From Ochrobactrum sp. CM-21-5 (GTDB lineage: Bacteria; Pseudomonadota; Alphaproteobacteria; Rhizobiales; Rhizobiaceae), in assembly GCF_014253075.1 (NCBI RefSeq), contig NZ_JACLZJ010000003.1:248001-312000 (forward strand): 64,000 nt of DNA, in the 5' to 3' direction. Below the pieces are notes generated by a model. That model was not told where the DNA came from and searched no databases. It saw only the letters and a list, made by a program, of their open reading frames with translations. The position numbers were made by a program, and so were the translations under genes. Below, one piece after another: positions 1 to 9,316 of this stretch. Position 1 is the first letter of the stretch, and every line of letters begins with the position of its first letter.

Positions 1-1013
1 CCGCCTGCATAATTACCGTCGCAATCTCCCTTGGCCCGCTCCTCCACAAGCACGAAACGAACCCTTCCTTCACCGTTATCCGTCGCTTTCCAGACATCAT
101 ACTTACCGCAATCCCCAAGCCCCCTTCCCTTGAAGAAAGCCGTCAGGGTCTTGGTCTTCTGTATCCAGTCGATATTCCAGGCCGTATCCGTCACCGTCGG
201 CCCGTCATCGGCGAGAGTCGGCAACGAAATTGGCACGATCCTGTTTTCGTAGCGGCTATAGAATGTGTAAGGCTGGTTGTAGGCTCCAGGTGAGCCGCAG
301 GGCAAACCGATCAGGTCAAGACCATCTCCGATCCTCGTCTCGAACCCGCCTGCATTGCGGAAAGAGCTGGCGCTCGCTCCGCCGCAAATTGCCGCCTCCT
401 CCGAAAAATCCTTACGAATTTCCGCCGGTATCTGTTCCACCGAATCGATAAGCCTGACCTCGGGTGGCGATGGAGCAGCTTTGTCGCCCCTGGCCTGCAA
501 CGCATCGACGGTGCCGGCACGCGACTGCTGCTCGTCAAGATAAATCAGCCCGCCGACAAACCCGGAAAGGGAGTAGGTGAACGGCTTCCCACCAAATTCA
601 AGCTCCAGCTTCCGGCCATTCTTCATCGCATCGATCAACTTCGTCAATTGGGGCATATCCCTATAGTCGAACTGGCCGTCGCGCAGTTTCAACGCAGCCA
701 TATCAACCGACAGCAACGGTGTTCCGTCAATTGAAACGGCGAGCGTTCCCGACGTTTTGGAGGGATCGATATAGGAAAGACGAAGCATAGGCTTGGAACC
801 CGCATCGCTTCCGCGAAAGATACCCAGCCCCGGTGCACCTTCACCTGCGGTAGGATTCAGCATCAACGTGCAATTCTGTGCGAAATCACACCGCACCCAA
901 ACATCGCGAATCTGTTTGAAGGCCGCGAACGAAGGCGCCGTTCCTGACAGAAAGATTGTAGCGAAAACACCGGCCAGCGCTATCGCCTGATATCCATGAC
1001 TTCGAAAAAGCAT
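1..1013 (-). CDS. DUF1176 family secreted protein (3' end cut by window edge)
   Basis: Reading the minus strand from the ATG at 1013 gives about 337 residues without a stop before the window edge, so the C-terminus is missing. The product starts with a Sec-type signal peptide (charged MLFRSHGYQ, hydrophobic stretch, cleavage near SFA-AF). It continues with a hydrophilic Cys-containing region (VRCDFAQNC near the N-terminus, CGG and LPCGSPGAYN later) typical of DUF1176 periplasmic proteins. A GGAG Shine-Dalgarno lies 7 nt before the ATG. DUF1176 has no established biochemical role. It diverges from the DMT transporter gene on its right. Family call is from overall pattern; alternatives are other uncharacterised periplasmic proteins. 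Confidence 0.75.
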   Translation of the reverse strand, partial: MLFRSHGYQAIALAGVFATIFLSGTAPSFAAFKQIRDVWVRCDFAQNCTLMLNPTAGEGAPGLGIFRGSDAGSKPMLRLSYIDPSKTSGTLAVSIDGTPLLSVDMAALKLRDGQFDYRDMPQLTKLIDAMKNGRKLELEFGGKPFTYSLSGFVGGLIYLDEQQSRAGTVDALQARGDKAAPSPPEVRLIDSVEQIPAEIRKDFSEEAAICGGASASSFRNAGGFETRIGDGLDLIGLPCGSPGAYNQPYTFYSRYENRIVPISLPTLADDGPTVTDTAWNIDWIQKTKTLTAFFKGRGLGDCGKYDVWKATDNGEGRVRFVLVEERAKGDCDGNYAG

Positions 1014-1214
1014 AAAACAACTCCATAAAGTATTGGTGCGCCAGAGCAGCTTCAGTTTAAACGGGATCGTTGGAACCGCTCTACGTCGTTGCTTTGTCGC
1101 AGAATCGAGTGTCCTCTTGCCGCTTCCCGCAAATACTGCTTATAGCATAGCCGTCCGCGCGCAATCACCCTTCAGCTTTGCGCTGGCGCTCCTTTTCGAC
1201 GCAATGAGGCACCA

Positions 1215-2123
1215 ATGACGCGCGTTCAGGCCAATATGCTGCTTCTTCTGGCGGGCATTATCTGGGGTATGGGCTTTGTGGCGCAATCCACCGCCATGGC
1301 GAGTATCGGCCCGTTCCTGTTCATTGCCATCCGATCGGCGGTCGCCTCGCTCACAGTACTGCCCTGGGCAATTATCGAAGGACGCCGTGCGGAAGTCAGA
1401 CTCCAGCGCTCCAGCTACTTCTATTTCATGCTCGTGGGCTCGATGCTGTTTACCGGCCTCGCCCTGCAACAGATCGGGCTTATCACCACCTCGGTCACCA
1501 ACGCGGGCTTCCTGACCGGACTTTACGTGGTGTTGGTGCCGGTGCTGGGCGTACTGGTTTTCCGCAATTGGCCTCATCCAATTGTCTGGCCAGGTGCAGC
1601 GGCCTGCCTCGCAGGTATCTTTCTGCTGTCCGGTGGTGAGCTGGACGCCTTGAAACAAGGCGATTGGCTGGTCATTTTCGGTGCAGTGTTCTGGGCCATG
1701 CAGGTCATTCTTATCACCCGCGCCAACCGCGCGGGCCGTCCTGTCACGCTGAGTTGCATCCAGTTCGCAACCTGCGCCGCAGCCGGATTCGCCATTGCTT
1801 CTGCAGTTGAAGATTTCAACTGGACCGCCATCGCGCTCACCTGGAAGGAAATCCTGTTCACAGGCGTGTTTTCGTCCGGCATTGCGTTCACACTACAGGC
1901 AATCGGCCAGCGCTATACGACTGCTGCACAGGCTGCCATTTTCCTGTCGTCGGAGGCCTTGTTCGCTGCCTTTTTCGCCGCGATTTTCCTCGGCGACCGG
2001 CTGACTTTTATCGGCTTCATCGGTTGCGGCCTGATCTTCGCCGCCATGCTTGCAGTTGAATTGGTCCCCATGTTCTGGAACGGCAGGAACACACCCGCTC
2101 CCGCAGCCGAACCCGCGGAATGA
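1215..2123 (+). CDS. DMT superfamily (EamA) transporter
   Basis: A 302-residue very hydrophobic protein with about ten membrane segments arranged as two EamA repeats (roughly residues 5-135 and 150-285). The N-terminal motif NMLLLLAGIIWGMGFVAQ is typical of the drug/metabolite transporter superfamily, as is the second-repeat end AAIFLSSEALFAAFFAAIFLGD. Family members export amino acids, metabolites or drugs across the inner membrane; the substrate cannot be read from sequence. The ATG at 1215 has GAGG 5 nt upstream. A DUF486 gene of the related small-DMT type lies convergently downstream. Confidence 0.88.
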   Translation: MTRVQANMLLLLAGIIWGMGFVAQSTAMASIGPFLFIAIRSAVASLTVLPWAIIEGRRAEVRLQRSSYFYFMLVGSMLFTGLALQQIGLITTSVTNAGFLTGLYVVLVPVLGVLVFRNWPHPIVWPGAAACLAGIFLLSGGELDALKQGDWLVIFGAVFWAMQVILITRANRAGRPVTLSCIQFATCAAAGFAIASAVEDFNWTAIALTWKEILFTGVFSSGIAFTLQAIGQRYTTAAQAAIFLSSEALFAAFFAAIFLGDRLTFIGFIGCGLIFAAMLAVELVPMFWNGRNTPAPAAEPAE

Positions 2124-2129
2124 CAAGCG

Positions 2130-2480
2130 TCAGGCTTTGAAAATCAAAGCCGCGCCGCCCGCTATCAACGCAAAACCCAGCAAGTGGTGCCACGTAAACG
2201 CCTCTTTCAGATAAAAGATCGAGAAGAGACTGAAAATCATCAGCGTGATGACTTCCTGCATGGTTTTGAGCTGCGCGGCCGAATAGACGCCATGGCCGAT
2301 ACGATTTGCGGGAACCGCCATACAATATTCAATAAGCGCGATGCCCCAGCTGATGAATATGATCGTTACAAGCGGCGTGCTTGGGAATTTCAGATGCCCG
2401 TACCAGGCGAAAGTCATGAAAATATTGGAGCCAACCAACAGCAGGATCGGCAGAATACTGGGTGAAATCAGCACTGACAT
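2130..2480 (-). CDS. DUF486 / small DMT-like membrane protein
   Basis: A 116-residue protein with four predicted membrane helices. It matches the DUF486 pattern: N-terminal LLVGSNIFMTFAWYGHLKF, the central ALIEYCMAVPANRIGH, and a final helix HLLGFALIAGGAALIF. The family is distantly related to small multidrug-resistance/DMT proteins, but its transport function is not established. It converges on the EamA transporter with only 6 nt between stop codons, so the two genes must share termination. The start at 2480 is the only ATG compatible with the full first helix; the Shine-Dalgarno is weak. Confidence 0.85.
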   Translation of the reverse strand: MSVLISPSILPILLLVGSNIFMTFAWYGHLKFPSTPLVTIIFISWGIALIEYCMAVPANRIGHGVYSAAQLKTMQEVITLMIFSLFSIFYLKEAFTWHHLLGFALIAGGAALIFKA

Positions 2481-2710
2481 AGGGAGAGACTTCAGGCACC
2501 GGAACGACGTTTCTGCACGGTCTGGCCCAAAACCGCAGCGCTTGGCTTATACGCACGATGCGGCGGTTCCGCCAAGATGGAAAACGCATCTTCACTTCGC
2601 CTTCTCCCGGCCCGAATTGCGCCACACCGCTTAACAGCGGCACTGACTCTTCCTTTACGCTTCTCCTCTAATATGCGGGACAAACGCCTTCCATTAAAAA
2701 AGGCAGGAAC

Positions 2711-3607
2711 ATGAGTTTTGTATCCTTCGCCCGCTTGCGCTCCGTCTCGCGCAATTGTGCACCCTCGGCATCCATTTTATTGCTGGCATTCATTGCGAGC
2801 TGTTCGGGCGAACGCACGCCGCGTCCGCAGGCCGATCTGAACTCGCCCGATATCGTTGTGCCCAACGCGCCGGTTGCAAGCGCTCCTGTCAACACGGCAC
2901 CGCAGGAGGACCGCATCATCGGCCTGGCCGAGGAGGAAGAGAGCCATACGATGCGCGCCACCGCGCAGAATGAACCGCAATATTCAGGCGATTACGGATT
3001 CACAGCCCCGGTTGAAAACCCGGTCACCGCCGCAGAAAATATCTACACGATGTCCAGCTCTGAAGCAGCTTGCCGTACCCGGCTAAAACGCCTCGGCGTC
3101 GTATTCACGGAAAAGCCGCCAATCTCGCGCGGCAACGCATGCGGTATCGCAAATCCGATTGAGGTTTCCGGTTTTAGCAGCGGTTCCATCGCCTTCAAAC
3201 CGGCCGCGACGCTCAACTGCCGGGTGACGGAAGCATTCGCGCGCTGGATCAAGGGCGAACTCCAGTCGGCTGCGCGGTTACGTTATCTTTCCGGCGTCAA
3301 TACGATCTATAATGCCGGAGGTTATTCCTGCCGGACGATGAACCACCGGCGCGGTGCGAAAATGTCTGAACATTCGCGCGGCAACGCCATTGATGTCACA
3401 AAAATCGTCCTGAACAACGGCAAGAAGATTTCAGTGCGCAAACCCGGCTTCTTCGCCTTCCGCGAGAAAGGCCTGCTCAACAGCGTGCGATCGGATGCAT
3501 GCGGCTATTTCACAACCGTTCTCGGGCCCGGCTATAACCCCGAACATGCGGATCATTTCCATTTTGACCTGATGCAGCGCCGCAGCGGTTATCGCGCCTG
3601 CCGTTAG
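2711..3607 (+). CDS. Extensin-like C-terminal domain lipoprotein
   Basis: A 298-residue exported protein. The N-terminus has a basic stretch, a hydrophobic core and a lipobox ending IASC (Cys31), so it is predicted to be a lipoprotein. After a linker rich in Pro/Ala/Asn, residues about 115-298 match the bacterial extensin-like family. Landmarks are CRTRLKRLGVVF, the HSRGNAIDV motif near residue 225 and EHADHFHFDL near the end. The spacing of conserved His/Asp residues resembles D-Ala-D-Ala carboxypeptidase/VanY-like folds, so a cell-wall role is plausible but unproven. The start at 2711 follows GGCAGGAAC. The gene appears monocistronic. Confidence 0.85.
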   Translation: MSFVSFARLRSVSRNCAPSASILLLAFIASCSGERTPRPQADLNSPDIVVPNAPVASAPVNTAPQEDRIIGLAEEEESHTMRATAQNEPQYSGDYGFTAPVENPVTAAENIYTMSSSEAACRTRLKRLGVVFTEKPPISRGNACGIANPIEVSGFSSGSIAFKPAATLNCRVTEAFARWIKGELQSAARLRYLSGVNTIYNAGGYSCRTMNHRRGAKMSEHSRGNAIDVTKIVLNNGKKISVRKPGFFAFREKGLLNSVRSDACGYFTTVLGPGYNPEHADHFHFDLMQRRSGYRACR

Positions 3608-3662
3608 AACATGCCTCCAGAAAGCGGGAACCGGCTTTCGGAACCGATTCCCGGATGCACCC

Positions 3663-4049
3663 TCAACTCTCCGGAACGGGCGACGGCTTGCCCTGTTCAT
3701 CAAGCGCCACCATCACGAATTCGGCATGCGTGACGAGATTCATCTGCTGGGTCAGATAGCGCTGGGCCCAAGCCTCGACCTGCAAGGTGATGGAACTGCG
3801 ACCGACGCGCACGATGTTGGTATAGACACATAGTACATCGCCGATTTTCACCGGTTTGGCGAAGGACATTTCACGCACCGCAGCAGTCACCACACGCCCT
3901 TTGGCGCGCTCCGCCGCACGAATGCCGCAGGCCGAATCCATCTGCGCCATTACCCAGCCGCCGAAAATATCCCCCGCCGCATTCGCATCCTTCGGCATGG
4001 CCGGCGTGCGCAGGGTCAGCATGCCTTTCGGCGTACCGTCTGTATTCAT
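3663..4049 (-). CDS. Acyl-CoA thioesterase, YciA/hotdog family
   Basis: A 128-residue single hotdog-fold thioesterase. The YciA-type signature NAAGDIFGGWVMAQMDSACG spans residues about 23-42. Its acidic and polar residues contribute to hydrolysis of the acyl-CoA thioester in this family. The C-terminal half has the expected GRSSITLQVEAW and HAEFVMVALDE strands. Such enzymes recycle CoA from medium-chain acyl-CoAs in the cytoplasm. The ATG at 4049 is preceded by AGAGGA at suitable spacing. It diverges from uvrB across a 211-nt intergenic region holding a small inverted repeat. Confidence 0.9.
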   Translation of the reverse strand: MNTDGTPKGMLTLRTPAMPKDANAAGDIFGGWVMAQMDSACGIRAAERAKGRVVTAAVREMSFAKPVKIGDVLCVYTNIVRVGRSSITLQVEAWAQRYLTQQMNLVTHAEFVMVALDEQGKPSPVPES

Positions 4050-4182
4050 TGGTTATTTCCTCTTGTCGGTTGAAGGACGCTATCCAAAAGCGCCATGGAT
4101 GTGCGACATTGACGTAATGGCCTGCCAATACTCAAACAAATTCTACTTGGTTTCGCTGCATTATCGATAACAAAAAGCAATA

Positions 4183-4200
4183 CTGACACCTTGATGTCAG
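4183..4200. promoter_or_regulatory. Inverted repeat in the thioesterase-uvrB divergent region
   Basis: CTGACA-N6-TGTCAG is a perfect 6-bp inverted repeat in the middle of the divergent intergenic region, about 60 nt before uvrB. No alphaproteobacterial LexA box (GTTC-N7-GTTC) is visible between the two genes. The repeat may be an operator, or chance. Confidence 0.35.
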
Positions 4201-4260
4201 CAGCACGACCTCAAGACGCCTCATCGCGCTAGATTTCAGCCATACGCTCTTTTCATTTGT

Positions 4261-7104
4261 GTGTCGAAATTCCATATTGGGAGCATGGCTTCCTCAAAAG
4301 ACAAATATTCTCAGGATTCGCACGACAAGGCTGGCGGCTTCGGTGAAGCACCTCAGGCCGAGTTTTCCGGTGCGCCCCTTTCCGGCTCCATATCCGATTG
4401 GGCCAGGGAAATCAGCGACGAGGCGGTAAAGCCACGCGCCAAAGCCGTCAAACAACCGAAGAAAATACCAGAACGCAGCAAGGAGCCTTCCCGCTCCGGA
4501 CGCGGCACCTCCATGGGCGGCGCTGCCTCGGCCAAGGAACGCGCAGCGGCAGGCCTCAATCCAGTGGCCGGTCTGGATATAAGCCTTGAAGACGCGACTG
4601 GCCTCAACACATCGGGTGCAACCGCGACGGTGGAAGCGCTGTCGGCGCTTATTGAATCAGGTAATCCGCTGTTCAAGAACGGCGAGCTTTGGACGCCGCA
4701 CCGCCCCGCACGGCCTGAGAAATCGGAAGGCGGCATCTCGATTCGCATGCAGACGGATTTCGAACCGTCCGGCGATCAGCCGACGGCAATCCGCGATCTG
4801 GTGTCCGGACTGGAAGATCAGGACAAGACGCAGGTGCTGCTCGGCGTTACCGGCTCCGGCAAGACATTTACAATGGCCAAGGTCATTGAACAGACGCAAC
4901 GCCCGGCGCTCATTCTGGCTCCGAACAAGACGCTGGCGGCTCAGCTCTATGGCGAGTTCAGGTCATTCTTCCCCGAAAACGCGGTCGAGTATTTCGTCTC
5001 CTACTACGATTACTATCAGCCGGAAGCCTATGTGCCGCGCTCGGATACGTTCATCGAGAAGGAATCCTCGATCAACGAGCAGATCGATCGTATGCGCCAC
5101 TCGGCCACGCGCGCACTGCTCGAACGCGACGACGTCATCATCGTCGCTTCGGTATCGTGCATTTACGGTATAGGTTCGGTTGAAACCTATACCGCAATGA
5201 CCTTCGAGATGAAGATTGGCGACCGTCTTGATCACCGTCAGCTTCTCGCCGACCTCGTGGCGCAGCAATACAAGCGCCAGGACATCAACTTCGTGCGCGG
5301 CTCATTTCGCGTACGCGGCGACACGATTGAAATCTTTCCCGCCCACCTTGACGACCGGGCATGGCGGATCTCGTTGTTCGGCGACGAAATCGAGACGATC
5401 ACGGAATTCGATCCCCTCACCGGGCAAAAGACAGGCGAGCTGAAGTCGGTCAAGATTTACGCGAACTCGCACTATGTTACGCCGCGCCCGACGCTCAATC
5501 AGGCCATCAAGTCGATCAAGGACGAACTCAAGCATCGTCTCGTCGAACTGAACAAGGCCGGGCGTCTGCTGGAAGCGCAAAGGCTGGAGCAGCGCACCAC
5601 CTTCGATCTTGAAATGCTGGAAGCAACTGGCTCCTGCGCAGGCATCGAAAACTATTCGCGTTATCTGACCGGCCGCAAGCCCGGCGAGCCGCCGCCGACC
5701 CTGTTCGAATACATCCCCGATAATGCTCTGGTGTTCATCGACGAGAGCCACGTCACGGTTCCGCAGATCGGCGGCATGTATCGCGGCGACTTCCGCCGCA
5801 AAGCGACGCTTGCCGAATACGGCTTCCGTCTGCCCTCTTGCATGGATAATCGCCCGCTCCGCTTCGAGGAGTGGGATGCTATGCGTCCGCAGACCATTGC
5901 CGTTTCCGCAACCCCCGGCAACTGGGAAATGGAAGAAGCGGGCGGTGTCTTCGCCGAGCAGGTCATCCGTCCAACCGGACTGATCGACCCGCCGGTCGAA
6001 ATACGGCCCGCCAAAACGCAGGTCGATGACGTGCTGGGCGAAATCCGCGATACCGCGAAAAAAGGCTATCGCACCCTGGTTACTGTGCTGACCAAGCGCA
6101 TGGCTGAAGACCTGACGGAATACCTGCACGAACAAGGAGTGCGGGTGCGCTACATGCACTCGGATATCGACACGCTGGAGCGCATCGAGATCATCCGCGA
6201 TCTGCGTCTTGGCGCTTTCGACGTTCTCGTCGGCATCAACCTCCTGCGCGAGGGCCTCGACATTCCCGAATGCGGCTTCGTCGCCATTCTCGATGCCGAC
6301 AAGGAAGGCTTCCTTCGTTCTGAAACCTCGCTGATCCAGACCATTGGCCGTGCTGCACGTAATGTGGACGGCAAGGTAATTCTCTACGCCGATAACATCA
6401 CCGGCTCGATGAGCCGAGCAATGGAAGAAACCAGCCGCCGCCGCGAAAAGCAGGTGGCCTACAACGAAGAGCACGGCATCACACCTGCCAGTATCCGCAA
6501 GAATATAGCCGATATTCTCGATTCGGTTTACGAACGCGATCATGTCCGCGCCGACATCTCCGGCTTTGCCGAAGAAGGCGCGATGATGGGCAACAATCTG
6601 GCAGCTCATCTTGAGCATCTGGAGAAGAAGATGCGCGATGCGGCAGCCGATCTCGACTTCGAAACGGCGGCACGTATGCGTGACGAGATCAAGCGCCTGC
6701 GTGAAACCGAACTGGCAATCGCCGATGACCCTATGGCTCGCGAAGTAGAACTGGAGAGCCCGGTTACCGGTCGCACCAAAGGCCGTCACAATGCCGGGCG
6801 CAAGGTACATCGCGCCGTCGATGCCGAGCCGAAGAAGTCGCTGTTCCAGAAACCGACGCTCGACGATATGGGACCGGGGACTGACATGGCGAAACCGCGC
6901 CACGACGGCCCATTGCCCACTCCACCCGAAACAAAGTTTCGCAAGAATACACTGGATGAGATGACGGTGAAGCGCACGGAGGTGCCCGCAGGCGGTGAAG
7001 CGTCGATTCGGCGCGAACGCTCCGGCATCGGCTCCTATGAAGATCCGGCAGAGGTTGCGCGCAAGAAGCGCCGTCCCGGTAAAACCGGACGACCGGGGCG
7101 ATAG
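4261..7104 (+). CDS. uvrB: UvrABC excinuclease subunit B
   Basis: UvrB is the helicase-like damage-verification subunit of nucleotide excision repair, loaded by UvrA and joined by UvrC. Walker A GVTGSGKT lies at about residues 195-202. The beta-hairpin [10 protein letters not shown] is near 247, the DESH box near 493, helicase motif VI IGRAARN follows, and a UVR domain ([13 protein letters not shown]) lies near 785-815. At 947 residues it is far longer than E. coli UvrB (673): about 160 extra residues at the N-terminus and about 130 at the C-terminus, both low-complexity and charged. The start is uncertain: GTG at 4261 lacks a clear Shine-Dalgarno and ATG at 4285 (MASSKDK) is an alternative. 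Confidence 0.95.
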   Translation: MSKFHIGSMASSKDKYSQDSHDKAGGFGEAPQAEFSGAPLSGSISDWAREISDEAVKPRAKAVKQPKKIPERSKEPSRSGRGTSMGGAASAKERAAAGLNPVAGLDISLEDATGLNTSGATATVEALSALIESGNPLFKNGELWTPHRPARPEKSEGGISIRMQTDFEPSGDQPTAIRDLVSGLEDQDKTQVLLGVTGSGKTFTMAKVIEQTQRPALILAPNKTLAAQLYGEFRSFFPENAVEYFVSYYDYYQPEAYVPRSDTFIEKESSINEQIDRMRHSATRALLERDDVIIVASVSCIYGIGSVETYTAMTFEMKIGDRLDHRQLLADLVAQQYKRQDINFVRGSFRVRGDTIEIFPAHLDDRAWRISLFGDEIETITEFDPLTGQKTGELKSVKIYANSHYVTPRPTLNQAIKSIKDELKHRLVELNKAGRLLEAQRLEQRTTFDLEMLEATGSCAGIENYSRYLTGRKPGEPPPTLFEYIPDNALVFIDESHVTVPQIGGMYRGDFRRKATLAEYGFRLPSCMDNRPLRFEEWDAMRPQTIAVSATPGNWEMEEAGGVFAEQVIRPTGLIDPPVEIRPAKTQVDDVLGEIRDTAKKGYRTLVTVLTKRMAEDLTEYLHEQGVRVRYMHSDIDTLERIEIIRDLRLGAFDVLVGINLLREGLDIPECGFVAILDADKEGFLRSETSLIQTIGRAARNVDGKVILYADNITGSMSRAMEETSRRREKQVAYNEEHGITPASIRKNIADILDSVYERDHVRADISGFAEEGAMMGNNLAAHLEHLEKKMRDAAADLDFETAARMRDEIKRLRETELAIADDPMAREVELESPVTGRTKGRHNAGRKVHRAVDAEPKKSLFQKPTLDDMGPGTDMAKPRHDGPLPTPPETKFRKNTLDEMTVKRTEVPAGGEASIRRERSGIGSYEDPAEVARKKRRPGKTGRPGR

Positions 7105-7162
7105 AATTTTCCGGCAGGAGCGTGAAACAGCAAGCCGGCCACCGCGAAACGAAATCAATGAA

Positions 7163-7187
7163 GGGCGGCAGAGGCCGCCCTCAAATT
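7163..7187 (+). terminator. Possible uvrB terminator
   Basis: GGGCGGC-AGAG-GCCGCCC is a perfect 7-bp hairpin 58 nt after the uvrB stop, followed by TCAAATTATATT rather than a clean T run, so it is a weak candidate. Confidence 0.45.
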
Positions 7188-7203
7188 ATATTCAACTGCG
7201 AAT

Positions 7204-7285
7204 TAGAGCATTTCCAGCAAAAGTGCGCAGCTGTTTTGCGTCGGACAATGCGACAAGACAAACACTTGGAGCGGTTCCGTCAAAA
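7204..7285. repeat. Intergenic repeat family A, copy 1
   Basis: This copy starts TAGAGCATTTCCAG, has an inner GCGCAGCTGTTTTGCG segment and an ATGCGACAA core, and ends at TTGGAGCGGTTCC. It aligns with the element after prs at 23648-23722, which has the same order of blocks. A reverse-oriented fragment lies at 15762-15775. It is non-coding and sits between convergent genes. Confidence 0.7.
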
Positions 7286-7296
7286 CAGGAACCTCT

Positions 7297-7758
7297 CTAG
7301 CGGCACTGCCCGCCGCCCGTGATGCGATAACCGGCGCGTTCGGCTTCGCAACGATTGGGGAAGGTACGCTGGACGCCACCGCGGCGAGCGCAGACGGGCC
7401 TATATTCACGCGTACAGGCAACTGCGCCCGGACCGGGACGTCCCGGCCTGTTTCCCTGATGCGGTGGACGTGATGGCCCCGCCCCTTCGCCGCCCCAGCC
7501 CGAACCCGGACGACTGCCGCACTGGCCGTTCGAAATGATGCGATAGCCATCCGCCCGCGCCTGGCAGGCGTTGCCAAATGTCTTGCGCGAATTGCGACGT
7601 TCACCGCAAACCGGCGCATAGATCATCGGACACATTTGAGGCTGTGACGGACCAGGACGCACCGGCGGCCTGTAGTCCGGACCTCCCTCTGCAACGCATC
7701 CCGCCAAGAGCAGGATACCCAGGAACAAGCCCAATCGGCTGAATTTATGCAATGGCAT
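7297..7758 (-). CDS. Lipoprotein with two Kazal-type inhibitor domains
   Basis: A 153-residue predicted lipoprotein: MPLHKFSRLGL signal, lipobox LLAGC with Cys21. Two Kazal-like modules follow, separated by a Gly/Pro/Arg-rich linker. Module one (about 43-80) reads CPMIYAPVCGE, then FGNACQARADGY and GQC. Module two (about 115-153) reads CTREYRPVCAR, then FPNRCEAERAGY and GQC. Each keeps the C-x6-PVC and Y-x-I-x-x-x-G-x-C spacing of Kazal domains, which in animals inhibit serine proteases. In Proteobacteria such proteins are common but uncharacterised. An outer-membrane or periplasmic protease-inhibitor role is inference. Confidence 0.85.
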   Translation of the reverse strand: MPLHKFSRLGLFLGILLLAGCVAEGGPDYRPPVRPGPSQPQMCPMIYAPVCGERRNSRKTFGNACQARADGYRIISNGQCGSRPGSGWGGEGAGPSRPPHQGNRPGRPGPGAVACTREYRPVCARRGGVQRTFPNRCEAERAGYRITGGGQCR

Positions 7759-7787
7759 TTGCTTTCCCCTCTAATAATTCCCGAATC

Positions 7788-7871
7788 ATAGAGCGCATCC
7801 TGAAAACTGTGAAACGGTTTTCAGACAAGATGCGCATAAAAGAAAAAACTAGAGCGCCGATCCGATTCAAC
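7788..7871. repeat. Intergenic hairpin repeat (family C)
   Basis: The element is framed by AGAGCGCATC and TAGAGCGCCGATC and is highly palindromic. An outer stem GCGCATC/GATGCGC encloses an inner stem GAAAAC/GTTTTC. The plan (AGAGC frame, hairpin, A-rich spacer, AGAGCG end) matches the family A elements in this window, though sequence identity is low. It lies between the Kazal lipoprotein and the lytic transglycosylase, upstream of both. Confidence 0.65.
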
Positions 7872-8009
7872 CAGACAGAAATATGCTTAACGCCGCGCGA
7901 ACGGACCGTACAGAGGACAAGGTTTAGCAGACTGAAAACCGTAACCGCCATATCGACAAGCTATAAACTTGCGTTACTTTGGATCCGGGCAAAGGGCGGA
8001 AAAGGCAGC

Positions 8010-8909
8010 ATGAATCATTTTACCGCAACAGTAGCGATATTGATGACCATTCAACTCGCCTGTTTTTCAGGCGGCGCTGCATCGGCTTCGACGGCAAGCG
8101 AACCCGGCCCGCCGGTTTCTGCCCCGCCATTGCCACCGGCAAAGGCGCCGCCCACGGTGAGCCGCATTTGTCAGCTCATCGAGGCCAATGCCGAAGTGCA
8201 TGGTATTCCGAAAGATTTTTTCGCCCGCCTCATCTGGAAGGAAAGCAGATTCGATCACCGCGCCGTCAGCCCAGTCGGAGCAGAAGGCATTGCACAGTTC
8301 ATGCCCTATACCGCCAAGGAGCGTGGCCTTGCCGATCCGTTCGACGTCGAACAGGCTATCCCGGCCTCGGCAAGCTTTCTGCGTGAGCTGAAATCCGCTT
8401 TTGGAAACTGGGGCTTGGCCGCCGCCGCCTACAATGCCGGCTCGGGCCGGGTTGCAAACTGGATACGCTCCGGCGGATTCCTCCCCCTCGAAACGGAAAA
8501 CTACGTGCTGGACATCACCGGCGCCCCGGCTGATGATTTTGCTACCGGCAAGGAACTCGCCAACAAACCACTGGATTCCAAGCTGGCCTTCGCCGACGCT
8601 TGCCGCCGCTTGCCGATCGTTCGTACCGCCACCATTCCCATGTCGCGTATCAAGCCGAAACCCTGGGGCATTCAGGTGGCAGGCAACTTCCGCCGTAGCG
8701 CAGCCGTCAGCCAATGGGGGCGCCTGCGCAAGCAGTTTGCTTCAGCTCTGGCCGGGCATTCGCCGGTCATCAGCCGAATCCGCACCCCGATCGGGCGTCG
8801 TGGAATCTATGCCGTGCGGATCGGAGCAGACAGCCGCGCCGAAGCAAATGTCATTTGTGCCAAATTGCGTGCCGCTGGCGGAGCCTGCATAGTCTCTCGC
8901 AATCGATGA
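8010..8909 (+). CDS. Lytic transglycosylase with SPOR-like C-terminus
   Basis: A 299-residue exported protein that cleaves the MurNAc-GlcNAc bond of peptidoglycan. The signal peptide covers about residues 1-27 and a Pro-rich linker follows. An SLT domain lies at about 50-170: the catalytic Glu is E78 in LIWKESRFD, followed by SPVGAEGIAQFMP and AAAYNAGSGRV. The C-terminal 75 residues (WGIQVAGNF ... IYAVRIGADSRAEANVICAKLRAAGGACIV) look like a SPOR fold, which binds denuded glycan at the septum. The open frame extends upstream to 7752 but crosses a repeat; the ATG at 8010 with AAGG upstream starts exactly at the signal peptide. Confidence 0.88.
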   Translation: MNHFTATVAILMTIQLACFSGGAASASTASEPGPPVSAPPLPPAKAPPTVSRICQLIEANAEVHGIPKDFFARLIWKESRFDHRAVSPVGAEGIAQFMPYTAKERGLADPFDVEQAIPASASFLRELKSAFGNWGLAAAAYNAGSGRVANWIRSGGFLPLETENYVLDITGAPADDFATGKELANKPLDSKLAFADACRRLPIVRTATIPMSRIKPKPWGIQVAGNFRRSAAVSQWGRLRKQFASALAGHSPVISRIRTPIGRRGIYAVRIGADSRAEANVICAKLRAAGGACIVSRNR

Positions 8910-9316
8910 GAAACCTGACATATTCGCCGTTATATTGATATCGGCGCAGGATAGCCTGTGCTGCTTTGGTATTGCATGGTCTATTTTCTAGAAATATTCG
9001 AAAAAATTCGCCGCGATACCGTTTCGAAGATAACCAATCATGGACAGCGCGAAGAATTTGCTTGCCAAATACCGCTTCATAGATCAGTCTTCAGCCGTTC
9101 GGGCATTTAGCGAACAAATGGAAGACTGGAAGAACGGCGCGCCGGGGCCGCTATAAGTTCCGGGTCGGAGACACATCTCTGGCAATGATCGGTTCCTTCC
9201 CAATGTCGAGAACTGCCTGCATGACCCTCTGCCGGGTGTGTGGTGCGCTCGGTGGATGATATAATTCCACCGTTTCCATCAGGAGCGGTGGGCGCCAAGG
9301 AAAAGGAACGGATCCC
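8910..9316. other. Intergenic region before the cold-shock gene
   Basis: 407 nt without a supported gene. It holds a possible TATAAT -10 element at 9260-9265 with a poor -35, which would give a 5' UTR of about 45 nt for the cold-shock gene. A 38-codon ORF (9040-9156, MDSAKNLLAKYRF...) has only a weak ribosome-binding site. Confidence 0.4.

Noticed and set aside
5302-7158. 618-codon frame on the minus strand across uvrB.
   Set aside because: It is the mirror of the uvrB coding sequence; GC-rich antisense frames of this length are common, and it has no known domain.
9260-9265. TATAAT as a firm cold-shock gene promoter.
   Set aside because: No matching -35 at the right distance, so kept only as a possibility.
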